NCBI GenBank assembly: GCA_964512485.1
Contig: CAZEHJ010000015.1
Location: forward strand, 1-56,396
Source: CAZEHJ01 sp964512485
GTDB lineage: Bacteria > Bacteroidota > Rhodothermia > Rhodothermales > UBA10348
Reading direction: 5' to 3'
DNA: 56,396 nt
The notes beneath the pieces are model-generated. The model searched no databases and had not been told where the DNA came from. It saw only the letters and a program-made list of their open reading frames with translations. How positions within the stretch are numbered: position 1 is the stretch's first letter; the number at the start of each line of letters is the position of its first letter. The position numbers and the translations under genes were made by a program. Positions 44,348 to 52,841 of this stretch are shown here, piece after piece.

Positions 44348-44656
44348 TTACTGATCCGACTCGTTGGCTTCGAGCTCCATGGCTCGTTCAATCGGAATCC
44401 GGTAGATGCCGTCACCTACAGCGTCATAGGAGTCCAGAAGTCCTTCTCCCTCCATCTGTGTTTCGTGCAGTTCAGGGTAGCCCGTTTCCTGTGTCGCCTC
44501 CATTCTGGCATACTGGAAATGCTCATTTGAAATGGCAACTGCCACGGCCACCAGGGCAATGACAATGATCGAGCTGAACACGATTACACCGAAAAGAGCA
44601 GGTGCTGGAACGTTTTCTGGCTCAACTTCGAATGTTGATGCATGGTCCGAACTCAT
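44348..44656 (-). CDS. Small ActG-position membrane protein of the ACIII operon
   Basis: A 102-residue protein with one membrane helix (about residues 22-43, FGVIVFSSIIVIALVAVAVA) and an acidic tail (QFARMEATQE-like region, then RIPIERAMELEANESDQ). It is placed exactly where actG occurs in the Rhodothermus operon, between actF and the SCO gene. I therefore suggest it is the ActG-like accessory subunit; the position is the main evidence, since the sequence itself gives no clear family match. Confidence 0.65.
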   Translation of the reverse strand: MSSDHASTFEVEPENVPAPALFGVIVFSSIIVIALVAVAVAISNEHFQYARMEATQETGYPELHETQMEGEGLLDSYDAVGDGIYRIPIERAMELEANESDQ

Positions 44657-44670
44657 GGTCGTACTCCAGA

Positions 44671-45933
44671 TCAGGTGTTTGTAAAGGTAAGTGATTTTTC
44701 GAGTCTCGGATCATGTTGTGGTACCAGCGCATGGCGGCTGAGGCGATACATGAACGCCCCCACAAACACGCCGAAAACCCCTAACCCGGCTGCGAGGTCA
44801 TAAAGGCTCATCGCGGCGTGTTCACCGTGAAGTACTGGTGCTACGATCCAGAAAAAATCAAACCAGTGCATTACGAGCATCCAGATGCTCATGAACGCGA
44901 GCAGCGGCATCATACGTTTGGCCCAGCGCCCGATCAGGACAACGAACGGAATGATGAAGTGGCAGATCAATAATATTGCACTGTAGGTTTCCCACCCGTG
45001 CTCCATGCGATGGCGGTAGAAAACAGTTTCTTCCGGAATATTTCCATACCAGATCAGCATGTATTGACTGAACGCGATGTAGGCCCAGAAAACCGTGAAG
45101 GCGAAAAGGAATTTTCCGAGATCCTGGTAGTGGTCAACTTTGACCGAACCGTTGAGCATCCCGAATCTTTGCAGCGTCAGGAATACCAGAACCATAAAGG
45201 CCATTATGGCCATGAATGACCCCGAGAAGAAATAGATACCAAAAATCGTCGAGAACCAGTGTGGGTCGAGCGACATCAGGATATCCATGCTCGCAAAGGC
45301 TGTCGTTATGGCTCCAAGAAGCAGCCCGATCGCGCTGAACTTTCGCTGTTTGGCGGTGAGCCCCGCTTCAGGATTAACATCCTGTTTCAGGCTCAACGTA
45401 TAGAGTTTGAATGAGATGAACGTCCACACGGCGAAATAAAACACCATCCGGACCAGGAAGAACGGCGTATTCAGGTAGCCTGCTTTCCCTGCGATGATCG
45501 GATCAAAATTCTCGCTGGCCGGATCAATCAAATCGTGATGCGTCCAGTGATACAGGTCATGCATCCCAAATATGATGGGTATAGACAATAGTGCCAAAAG
45601 CGGAAAAGACCAGAGCAAAACCTCGGGAATCCGGCGAATGACTACGCTCCATCGAGCCTTTGTGAGGTGCTGAATGACCACAAAGAAGTACCCTCCCAAC
45701 GTCAGGGACAGGCAAAAAGACCACCCGATGAGGTAAGAAAAATAAAACTGGTGGGAGTCTGTCGCCCAGCCAACGGCGCTGATCACGAGGCCTGCAATTC
45801 CGATGGCCAATGGCAGCATCCATGCCACCTGCGACCACTTGAACCGATAAGCTGGATCAGCGTGACTGGCAGTCGACTGAAGTGGGTCGATCAACCAGAG
45901 CAGCGGATTGCTTCGTTTTACTGTCTGAGACAT
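44671..45933 (-). CDS. actF: Alternative complex III subunit ActF (quinol:cytochrome c oxidoreductase)
   Basis: A membrane subunit of about 420 residues with ten hydrophobic helices, related to ActC. It includes MLPLAIGIAGLVISAVGWAT, WTHHDLIDPASENFDPI, ASMDILMSLDPHWFSTIFG and MLIWYGNIPEETVFYRHR, which are ActF features. It has no cofactor and contributes to the quinol/proton side of the complex. The frame opens 17 codons earlier, but the ATG before SQTVKRSNPL fits better. Confidence 0.92.
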   Translation of the reverse strand: MSQTVKRSNPLLWLIDPLQSTASHADPAYRFKWSQVAWMLPLAIGIAGLVISAVGWATDSHQFYFSYLIGWSFCLSLTLGGYFFVVIQHLTKARWSVVIRRIPEVLLWSFPLLALLSIPIIFGMHDLYHWTHHDLIDPASENFDPIIAGKAGYLNTPFFLVRMVFYFAVWTFISFKLYTLSLKQDVNPEAGLTAKQRKFSAIGLLLGAITTAFASMDILMSLDPHWFSTIFGIYFFSGSFMAIMAFMVLVFLTLQRFGMLNGSVKVDHYQDLGKFLFAFTVFWAYIAFSQYMLIWYGNIPEETVFYRHRMEHGWETYSAILLICHFIIPFVVLIGRWAKRMMPLLAFMSIWMLVMHWFDFFWIVAPVLHGEHAAMSLYDLAAGLGVFGVFVGAFMYRLSRHALVPQHDPRLEKSLTFTNT

Positions 45934-45996
45934 ACAGCTTTCGCTCTTTAATCCTAAAGTGTGTAGCGCCTGAAAAACAGGCAATCAATGGTTTGT

Positions 45997-46605
45997 CTAT
46001 CGCTCGTTTTCCGGCACATCTCCCATATCTGCGTTCTGGCTCCGTTGCAGAGCACGGATGTAGGCGACGATAGCCCAGCGATCCCCAACAGGGATCTGAG
46101 AACCGTAACCCGGCATGCTGCGGATGCCTGCTGTCAGGGCATCATACAGATATCCGTCCGGCTGTGCCCGGATGAGGTCCGTGTGATAAGATGGAGCGGG
46201 CACGTACCCGTAGCCACCCGTCATTATGATGCCCTTTCCGTCTCCGGCAACACCGTGACAGACACTGCAGAAAATGTCGTAGCGTTCTCTGCCGCGCTCG
46301 AGCAAAGCGAGGTCAACCGAAAGTGGATTATCGGCCCAGGCTCCATCGGCTGTTTTTCCAGTCCAGAGCGCGGTGTCCTCTTTCAGGAATCCGCGTGCAA
46401 CCGTTCCCTTCACTGGCAGGCGCATGGCACGCCCATCCTCGAAAAAGGCATTGGCTTCCTGCGCCTCGAATCGCTCCTGAGCGTCCATATTCGGATTGAT
46501 ATGGATCGGTTCGTTTCCGGAAATCGCTCCCTTGCACCCCACGAGGGTGACTGCCATTAAAAGCAGCAGAAGTCTTCCGGTGAAATTTGGTGTTTGCTTC
46601 ATCAT
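45997..46605 (-). CDS. actE: Alternative complex III subunit ActE, monoheme cytochrome c lipoprotein
   Basis: A cytochrome c of about 202 residues with a lipobox signal (LLMAVTLVGCKG) and one heme motif (FCSVCHGVAGDGKG). The likely axial Met lies in IRSMPGYGSQIP. It is the electron-exit subunit of alternative complex III, tethered by its lipid. The frame continues upstream into actD, but the tandem ATG-ATG immediately before KQTPNF gives a proper lipoprotein signal. Confidence 0.93.
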   Translation of the reverse strand: MMKQTPNFTGRLLLLLMAVTLVGCKGAISGNEPIHINPNMDAQERFEAQEANAFFEDGRAMRLPVKGTVARGFLKEDTALWTGKTADGAWADNPLSVDLALLERGRERYDIFCSVCHGVAGDGKGIIMTGGYGYVPAPSYHTDLIRAQPDGYLYDALTAGIRSMPGYGSQIPVGDRWAIVAYIRALQRSQNADMGDVPENER

Positions 46606-46645
46606 CGTTGATATCTCATCACGCAGTATGCATCCTGCTGAGTGA

Positions 46646-47248
46646 TCAGTCTTCCTCCCCGTGGTCATGGATAGTCTCGACGTTGCTTGCACCGAGATCC
46701 CTCAACATCTGCGCCGTCGAATCCTGATCGAATCGTTTGTCCGAAGCTGCGATGTGAAGAAAGAAGGCGTCATCAGTGACGCGGAGGAAATTGCGCGAGT
46801 AAAACAGAGGGTTGTAAGGTCTGGGCAGGCCATTGAGCGCGAACATTCCCGCAACCGTAGCCAATGAAGCCAGCAAAACCGTCAATTCGAACATGACCGG
46901 AATAGATGGTTCAAATGCAAAGAAAGGTTTACCGCTGATATTGATCGGGTAGCTGACCTCACCCATCCACCATTGCATCCAGGTGGCCAGTGCCAGACCC
47001 GCAATACCACCACCGAGAGTGATCCACCCTACGATTGAATTGCCAAGTCCCATGGCTTTGTCCATTCCATGAACAGGAAATGGACTGTGCGTATCGAAAT
47101 GACGATATCCTGCCTCATGAACCGAAGCTGCGGCATGAAGCAATTCACCAGGATGAGCAAACTCTGCAAGGACGCCATATACGTCGTCCTCCTGAGCCTG
47201 ATAGATGCTCATGCTGGCCATTACATCGTTTGTCAGTTGTTTAAGCAT
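46646..47248 (-). CDS. actD: Alternative complex III subunit ActD (DUF3341)
   Basis: A 200-residue DUF3341 protein with a cytoplasmic N-terminal domain (VYGVLAEFAHPGELLHAA, GYRHFDTHSPFPVHGMD), two membrane helices (SIVGWITLGGGIAGLALATW and FELTVLLASLATVAGMF), and a LPRPYNPLFYS segment typical of ActD. It has no cofactor and is thought to help the proton pathway or assembly. It overlaps no neighbour once the actE start is set correctly. Confidence 0.92.
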   Translation of the reverse strand: MLKQLTNDVMASMSIYQAQEDDVYGVLAEFAHPGELLHAAASVHEAGYRHFDTHSPFPVHGMDKAMGLGNSIVGWITLGGGIAGLALATWMQWWMGEVSYPINISGKPFFAFEPSIPVMFELTVLLASLATVAGMFALNGLPRPYNPLFYSRNFLRVTDDAFFLHIAASDKRFDQDSTAQMLRDLGASNVETIHDHGEED

Positions 47249-47295
47249 GATTGCCTGTACAATATTGACTGTTTACTGAGAGCGTGCTCTCTGAA

Positions 47296-48747
47296 TTATT
47301 CGCTGTGAGTGCTGACATCAATCTCATGTGATGCCGCATGACCATCGCCCGAATGATCATAAAAGTGCGGATCAGCCTGAGGCATGACACCCTTGACCTC
47401 TGAAACCGCGACCATTGGCAGGAAGCGCAGAAACAGAAGGTAGAATGTGAAAAAGAGGCCGAACGTCCCGACAAACGTCAGAATGTCGACGGCAGTTGGA
47501 GTGTAGTAGTCCCACGAGCTCGGCAGGTAATCCCGATGCAGGGACGTAACCGTGATCACAAATCGCTCAAACCACATCCCGATGTTTACGAAGATCGAAA
47601 TGACGAACATGAACGGAATGCTTCGGCGCAGTTTCTTGAACCAGAAGAACTGAGGAAAGAAGAGGTTACACGACATCATCGTCCAGTATGCCCAGGCATA
47701 CGGCCCGAACATGCGATTCGTGAATGCATACTGCTCGTATTGCACTCCTGAATACCAGGCAATGAAGAACTCTGTGATGTACGCGAATCCAACCATCGTA
47801 CCCGTCAACAGGATGACGATGTTCATCTTCTCGAGGTGATCGATGGTCACGATATTCTTGACACCGTACACGTGACGGGCCACGACTCCCAGTGTTACCA
47901 CCATCGCAAAACCGGAGAAGATGGCCCCGGCAACGAAGTAAGGAGGGAAAATGGTGGTGTGCCACCCCGGCACCACGGATACGGCAAAGTCGAAGGAAAC
48001 GACTGAGTGCACGGAGAGAACAAGCGGCGTGGCCAATGCAGCGAGAAGAAGGTATGCCTTCTCGTAATTGCGCCAGTGGCGATTGGCTCCCGTCCATCCC
48101 ATGGCGAGGACGCCCATCACTCTTCGGCGAATTTTGTTGGTGGCGCGGTCGCGAAGTGTGGCAATATCAGGCACCAGGCCGACATACCAGAACACTGCGG
48201 AAACAGTGAAATAGGTCGAAACAGCGAATACGTCCCAGAGAAGCGGGCTTTTAAACTGTGGCCACATGTCCATCTGATTCGGAATCGGTAGCATCCAGTA
48301 TGCTGCCCAGATACGTCCGACGTGGATTCCAGGAAAGACCAACGCACAGATCACGGCGAAAATGGTCATCGCCTCTGCCGAACGGTTAATGGCTGTTCTC
48401 CATTGCTGCCTGAACAGGAATAGAATTGCCGATATCAGAGTTCCGGCGTGACCGATACCCACCCAAAACACGAAGTTGACGATGGCATAGCCCCAGCCAA
48501 CCGGATTGTTGAGTCCCCACACACCTGTTCCATTCCAGAACAAATAGGCGATCATGACGACCATGAGCATCAGCCCTGACAGAGCCAGGGTAAATGCACC
48601 GTACCAGGCCAGTGGGGTTTTCTTCTCCGTATGGGAAGAAACGATTTCGGTAATGTCGTGGAAACTCAGATTCCCTGTAACGAGGGGAGCTTCATCGTGG
48701 AAGTCCGCCGTTGTTGCGAGAGTCTTTTCCATGCTTGCCGTACTCAC
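47296..48747 (-). CDS. actC: Alternative complex III subunit ActC (NrfD/PsrC-like)
   Basis: A 483-residue NrfD-family membrane protein with about ten helices. It includes WVGIGHAGTLISAILFLFRQ, RSAEAMTIFAVICALVFPG, SVVSFDFAVSVVPGWHTTIF with YFVAGAIFSGFA, and ERFVITVTSLHRDYLPSSW. NrfD proteins bind quinol at the membrane face and hand electrons to the Fe-S subunit; here that is ActB. The gene may start at either of two nearby methionines (residue 1 or 6). Confidence 0.95.
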   Translation of the reverse strand: MSTASMEKTLATTADFHDEAPLVTGNLSFHDITEIVSSHTEKKTPLAWYGAFTLALSGLMLMVVMIAYLFWNGTGVWGLNNPVGWGYAIVNFVFWVGIGHAGTLISAILFLFRQQWRTAINRSAEAMTIFAVICALVFPGIHVGRIWAAYWMLPIPNQMDMWPQFKSPLLWDVFAVSTYFTVSAVFWYVGLVPDIATLRDRATNKIRRRVMGVLAMGWTGANRHWRNYEKAYLLLAALATPLVLSVHSVVSFDFAVSVVPGWHTTIFPPYFVAGAIFSGFAMVVTLGVVARHVYGVKNIVTIDHLEKMNIVILLTGTMVGFAYITEFFIAWYSGVQYEQYAFTNRMFGPYAWAYWTMMSCNLFFPQFFWFKKLRRSIPFMFVISIFVNIGMWFERFVITVTSLHRDYLPSSWDYYTPTAVDILTFVGTFGLFFTFYLLFLRFLPMVAVSEVKGVMPQADPHFYDHSGDGHAASHEIDVSTHSE

Positions 48748-48794
48748 GGGCGTCGCTTTTTCGTTGTTTGATACTTGTTTTATCAGTCAGCCTA

Positions 48795-51700
48795 TCAGGC
48801 CAGGTTCGGATTCGGGTTTCGAATACGACCCAGATAACTGACTCGCGGCTTGACGTTCAATTCTGCCAGCAACTCGTACCGTCTGTCCGAGGTGCGTTTC
48901 TGCGAAACAGCACTGTTTGGATCAGCCAGGTTACCGAACGAAATGGCGTTCGCCGGACAAGCCTGCTGACAGGCTGACACGACTTCACCGTCTTCCAGCG
49001 CCCTGTCCTCCAGATTGGCGACCTTGTTGGCGCCACGAATCCGCTGGATACAGAACGAGCACTTCTCCATAACACCACGCGAACGAACCGTCACATTGGG
49101 ATTGTGTCCCATGTGGACTGTTTCCGGAAGTGTCTTCGTCCAGTTGTAGAAATTGAATCGACGCACTTTGTACGGGCAGTTATTTGCGCAGTAGCGCGTG
49201 CCGATACATCGATTGTAGATCATCTGGTTTGTGCCATCCGGCGAATGAACCGTCGCGGCCACTGGGCAAACTTCCTCACAAGGAGCGTTTTCGCAATGTT
49301 GACACGGAAGCGGCTGAATAACCATCTGCGGATCTTCAAATGAAGCGCCATCTCCAGTTACGAAGTAGCGATCCATGCGCAGCCAGGACATTTCGCGTCC
49401 GCGCGCCACTTCCTGCTTGCCCACAACCTGAATATTATTTTCTGCCTGACAGGCGACTACACATGCGTTGCAACCCGTGCATGTATTCAGATCAATTACC
49501 ATCCCCCACTGATTGGAGTAGTACTTCGAAGACGTGATGTAGTCGGTATCCTTGGGATGATTTTCTTCCCAGAGTGCAGGGTAATCAGCCCAATCTTCTC
49601 TGATTGGAGACGGTTCGCCGCCAGCAACGAATTCCGGATTGGCCCGATATTCGTCCACTGTCGCCATGCGGAAGAGACCACGTTTTGCAACGACGCGCGC
49701 TTCTTCTTCGATCGAACCATGATCCTGCGTTGAGGCCACCATGTAACCAGAACCTGTTTTCGTCACGGTTCCGGTCGCAATACGTCCAGCCGTTGCCAGA
49801 GGCGATACATTGCCACCTACGCCGTTCGAAACAGCACCCTGTCCATATACATCTGTATAGTGGTCAAGGTCAAAGATGTGTGATTCCCGCTTCGCTCTTT
49901 CACTCTGAATATCCTGACCGTATCCGAGGGTCAGTTGAACTGAATCATCCGCGAGACCCGGTTGCACCCAAACTGGAAGGATGGTCCGATATCCGCCAGC
50001 CTCAACACGGACGGTATCTGTGAGATACTGCCCTCCATCCAACTCGTAACCCAGGCCGAGGCGTTCGGCGGTTGCGGGGTTCATTTTTGCTACGTTGTCC
50101 CATACAACCTTGGTCGTCGGGTCAGGCAGTTCCTGGAGCCACACGTTATTGGCGAATCGACCGTCGTACACCTTGGGATCGGTGCTGATAACGACCTCGA
50201 TTCCTTCATGCGGAGAAACATCCAGGTCAGAGGTAGCTGATGCTACTCCGGAACTCGAAGCAGAAACCCGCACCGTGGAAAAACCACTTCCCTCTTCAAA
50301 TCCATCGTGAACAACCTTGCGCCACGCATTTTCGAAATTTCCAGTCAGACGCGAGCGCCACGTACTCCGGACCATGTCGTAGCCGAACTGTTCGCTTCCG
50401 CTCGCCAGAAGACCGATTACCTCAATGGCCGAGTGAGCGTCTTCGTACAGAGGAGCGATGAGAGGCTGAACAATTCCCGCTACGCCCGTCAAACTCTGTC
50501 CATCACCCCATTCTTCGAGGAAATGTGTTTGGGGCACGGCCCAATTTGCCAGGCTCGCCGTCTCGTTGGCATAATGACCGAGATAGATGCTATTGGCAAC
50601 ACTTTGGAAAGCGTCACCAAAACCGGCAACCTCGTAAACCGGGTTGATTCCGATGGTCACCACAGCGTCAATTGATCCCGCTGCCATATCGGCAATCAGC
50701 GTGTCCAGTTCGCCCGCCGTATCCGACGCGTCGTCTTCTGCATTCAGATAGCTTACGGTCGTTCCAACTGCACCGAGTCCTTCGTTGATTGCAGCAGCCA
50801 GGGCATGGACGCCAATAGGCTGATTGGGACCTGCGACTACAAGACCCGCGGAACCAGCACCACGAAGGTCACTGGCGATTTCGCTGATCCACTCGTGCGC
50901 CGTGTGTACTCCGGTATTGCCCGTATACTGGCCCATTTCGGACGCAAGCGAGGCAGCGAATGAGCTGATCTCCGCTGATTTCATCCGGAGACGGTTGTCG
51001 GCCATTCCTCCCGTTATCGAATAGTCGCTTTCGACCACATACAGACGGCTGACATCGCTTCCTCCGTCAACGTTGCGACCGGCAGAAAAACCGCGGGTGG
51101 CAGAGACGGTGTCGTTCCCATTCGTTCCGAGGAAATCAGCGTCAAGACTGACGATCACTTTTGCGGCCGAATAATCATACGACGGACGATAGGCCCGGCC
51201 GAAGACAGCCTGCGTGGCACGTGCAGCGTTATTTCCGTCTGCCTGGGCGTAGTTGACCCAACGCACGGACGCGAATTTCTGCTCCATCTGGCGTCGAAGT
51301 GATGCCATCGTCATGGATGATGATTCTTCAACGAGGACCGCGACGCGAGACTGCGGAGACACGGAAGAAGCAAACGACTTGAAGCCGCTCCATGAAGATG
51401 GAGAGCCTTCATTCTGTACAACGCTGAGTCGATCCGGGTCATACAGTCCCAAAATGGCGGCTTGCTCGTAGACACCGGTTGAACCGAGACTATCGCCGTG
51501 TTGCGGATTACCCTCGATTTTCGTGGGGCGACCGTCAAAACTTTCGACGAGAAGCGGTCTCAATGATCCGCGGAACGGCATTGAAGTAGCATACTGAACC
51601 GGAACGCCGGGAATGACGTCTTCAGGCATTCTCGAAAAGGGCACGATCGTTTCGATCGGTCGACGACAGGCGGTTAGGCCTGCCAGTGCCATCGAAGCGC

Positions 51701-51887
51701 CCATGAGTTGCATGAACTGCCGGCGGGTGGCCCCACCTGGTCCTTCGGATGCGCCGGGTAGAAATTCTTCAGAACTGATCCGCTGGAATTCTTCGGTGTT
51801 CTTCAGATGACTGATGCTTCGCCAGAATCTGTTTCTCGGCGATTCTTCGCCGGACGGGCGTTCATCAAGTACAGGAAGCTCGATCAT
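48795..51887 (-). CDS. actB: Alternative complex III subunit ActB (Fe-S/molybdopterin-like)
   Basis: A 1030-residue periplasmic fusion. A Tat-type signal (RRQFMQLMGASMALAGLTAC) precedes a molybdopterin-oxidoreductase-like domain that, in known alternative complex III structures, holds no Mo cofactor. The C-terminal ferredoxin-like domain has the cysteine clusters CTGCNACVVACQ, CQHCENAPCEEVCP, YCANNCPYKVRRF and CSFCIQRI with CQQACP. Those clusters carry electrons from the quinol site toward ActA. It is the largest gene of the operon and follows actA by 49 bases. Confidence 0.95.
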   Translation of the reverse strand: MIELPVLDERPSGEESPRNRFWRSISHLKNTEEFQRISSEEFLPGASEGPGGATRRQFMQLMGASMALAGLTACRRPIETIVPFSRMPEDVIPGVPVQYATSMPFRGSLRPLLVESFDGRPTKIEGNPQHGDSLGSTGVYEQAAILGLYDPDRLSVVQNEGSPSSWSGFKSFASSVSPQSRVAVLVEESSSMTMASLRRQMEQKFASVRWVNYAQADGNNAARATQAVFGRAYRPSYDYSAAKVIVSLDADFLGTNGNDTVSATRGFSAGRNVDGGSDVSRLYVVESDYSITGGMADNRLRMKSAEISSFAASLASEMGQYTGNTGVHTAHEWISEIASDLRGAGSAGLVVAGPNQPIGVHALAAAINEGLGAVGTTVSYLNAEDDASDTAGELDTLIADMAAGSIDAVVTIGINPVYEVAGFGDAFQSVANSIYLGHYANETASLANWAVPQTHFLEEWGDGQSLTGVAGIVQPLIAPLYEDAHSAIEVIGLLASGSEQFGYDMVRSTWRSRLTGNFENAWRKVVHDGFEEGSGFSTVRVSASSSGVASATSDLDVSPHEGIEVVISTDPKVYDGRFANNVWLQELPDPTTKVVWDNVAKMNPATAERLGLGYELDGGQYLTDTVRVEAGGYRTILPVWVQPGLADDSVQLTLGYGQDIQSERAKRESHIFDLDHYTDVYGQGAVSNGVGGNVSPLATAGRIATGTVTKTGSGYMVASTQDHGSIEEEARVVAKRGLFRMATVDEYRANPEFVAGGEPSPIREDWADYPALWEENHPKDTDYITSSKYYSNQWGMVIDLNTCTGCNACVVACQAENNIQVVGKQEVARGREMSWLRMDRYFVTGDGASFEDPQMVIQPLPCQHCENAPCEEVCPVAATVHSPDGTNQMIYNRCIGTRYCANNCPYKVRRFNFYNWTKTLPETVHMGHNPNVTVRSRGVMEKCSFCIQRIRGANKVANLEDRALEDGEVVSACQQACPANAISFGNLADPNSAVSQKRTSDRRYELLAELNVKPRVSYLGRIRNPNPNLA

Positions 51888-51936
51888 AATCTATCGGGTA
51901 TCGATTCTCGGAATGAACATTCACTCCGCCTTTCGA

Positions 51937-52584
51937 TCAGTAGTGGCAAGCTGAGCAATTTGTGGGTGGCTGAATATCTTCAGCCTCGATTCTTCTGAGG
52001 TTTTCCTCGACGAAACCTTCGGGGTATTCGTGCCCCATCTTGGTGACATCAGAATTGGCCCTCAGGTAATTCTCCGGATTCCGGTGACATTCCAGACACC
52101 ATCCCATGGAGAGAGGTTCTGTCTGGAAGAGGACATCCATCTGGTCTACACGGCCGTGACACGTCTCACACCCGACTCCATTGTTGGTGTGAATCGCGTG
52201 ACTGAACTGAGCATAGTCCGGCAGCTTGTGGACCTTGATCCATTCGATCGAATTACCGGTTACCCAGCTTTCACGTACAGGAAGCAGCTTCAGGGATTCC
52301 GTACGAATCTGACTGTGGCAGTTCATGCAGGTCTGGGTGGCCGGGATGTTCGAATGGGAAGCATCCTTGGCATTTGTATGACAATACTGACAGTCAAGAC
52401 CTAGCTCTCCGGCGTGGAGGCGGTGACTGTATTCTACTGGTTGTTCCGGCGCATATCCCACGTCCGTGTATTCGGGCGAGAAATAGTACCAGACGAATGC
52501 GATGGCAAATATGCCGCCCGCCAACGAACCAGCCAGGGTGAGGTGAGGCAGGACATTTGCCTTCCTAGGAAAAATCTGGGGCAT
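51937..52584 (-). CDS. actA: Alternative complex III subunit ActA, pentaheme cytochrome c
   Basis: A 215-residue membrane-anchored cytochrome with one N-terminal helix (LTLAGSLAGGIFAIAFVWYYF) and exactly five heme-attachment motifs: CQYCH, CMNCH, CETCH, CLECH and CSACH. It accepts electrons from ActB and passes them to ActE. It is the first gene of the operon. Its promoter must lie in the 257 bases before it, which contain a TAGATTTG element on the minus strand. Confidence 0.95.
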   Translation of the reverse strand: MPQIFPRKANVLPHLTLAGSLAGGIFAIAFVWYYFSPEYTDVGYAPEQPVEYSHRLHAGELGLDCQYCHTNAKDASHSNIPATQTCMNCHSQIRTESLKLLPVRESWVTGNSIEWIKVHKLPDYAQFSHAIHTNNGVGCETCHGRVDQMDVLFQTEPLSMGWCLECHRNPENYLRANSDVTKMGHEYPEGFVEENLRRIEAEDIQPPTNCSACHY

Positions 52585-52841
52585 CCGGGGTGTCGAGTTG
52601 AATCGATTTGCGTAATCACAGAATGGCGCTAAACCTAATCATAAACGGACGCCGATGATAGCGGGGACCTCTTGAATTTAGAGCTAAATAGATTTGAAGA
52701 TCGTATTTGCCAAGCGCATGATTATATGGAACATACGCTGCAAATCTATACTTTTGACGCTCTTCATCTTGTAGGGGACGGGCTGTAAAAAACTTTTCCA
52801 CATCACCGACAAGCAAAAAAAGGATCCACCTTCAGGCTTTC
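52585..52841. promoter_or_regulatory. Respiratory operon promoter region with inverted repeat
   Basis: 257 bases between the MATE stop and actA. ATAGATTTG (52688-52696) and CAAATCTAT (52741-52749) are a perfect 9-base inverted repeat, 44 bases apart. On the minus strand the second copy reads TAGATTTG, a perfect match to the Bacteroidota -7 consensus TAnnTTTG, pointing toward actA. No clear -33 TTG was seen at the usual distance. Confidence 0.45.

Noticed and set aside
45988..46560. 190-codon plus-strand frame
   Set aside because: It is antisense to the ActE cytochrome gene, which has a lipobox and heme motif.
46900..46930. GGTTCAAAT resembling a tRNA T-arm
   Set aside because: It lies inside actD and no matching acceptor stem or anticodon arm surrounds it.
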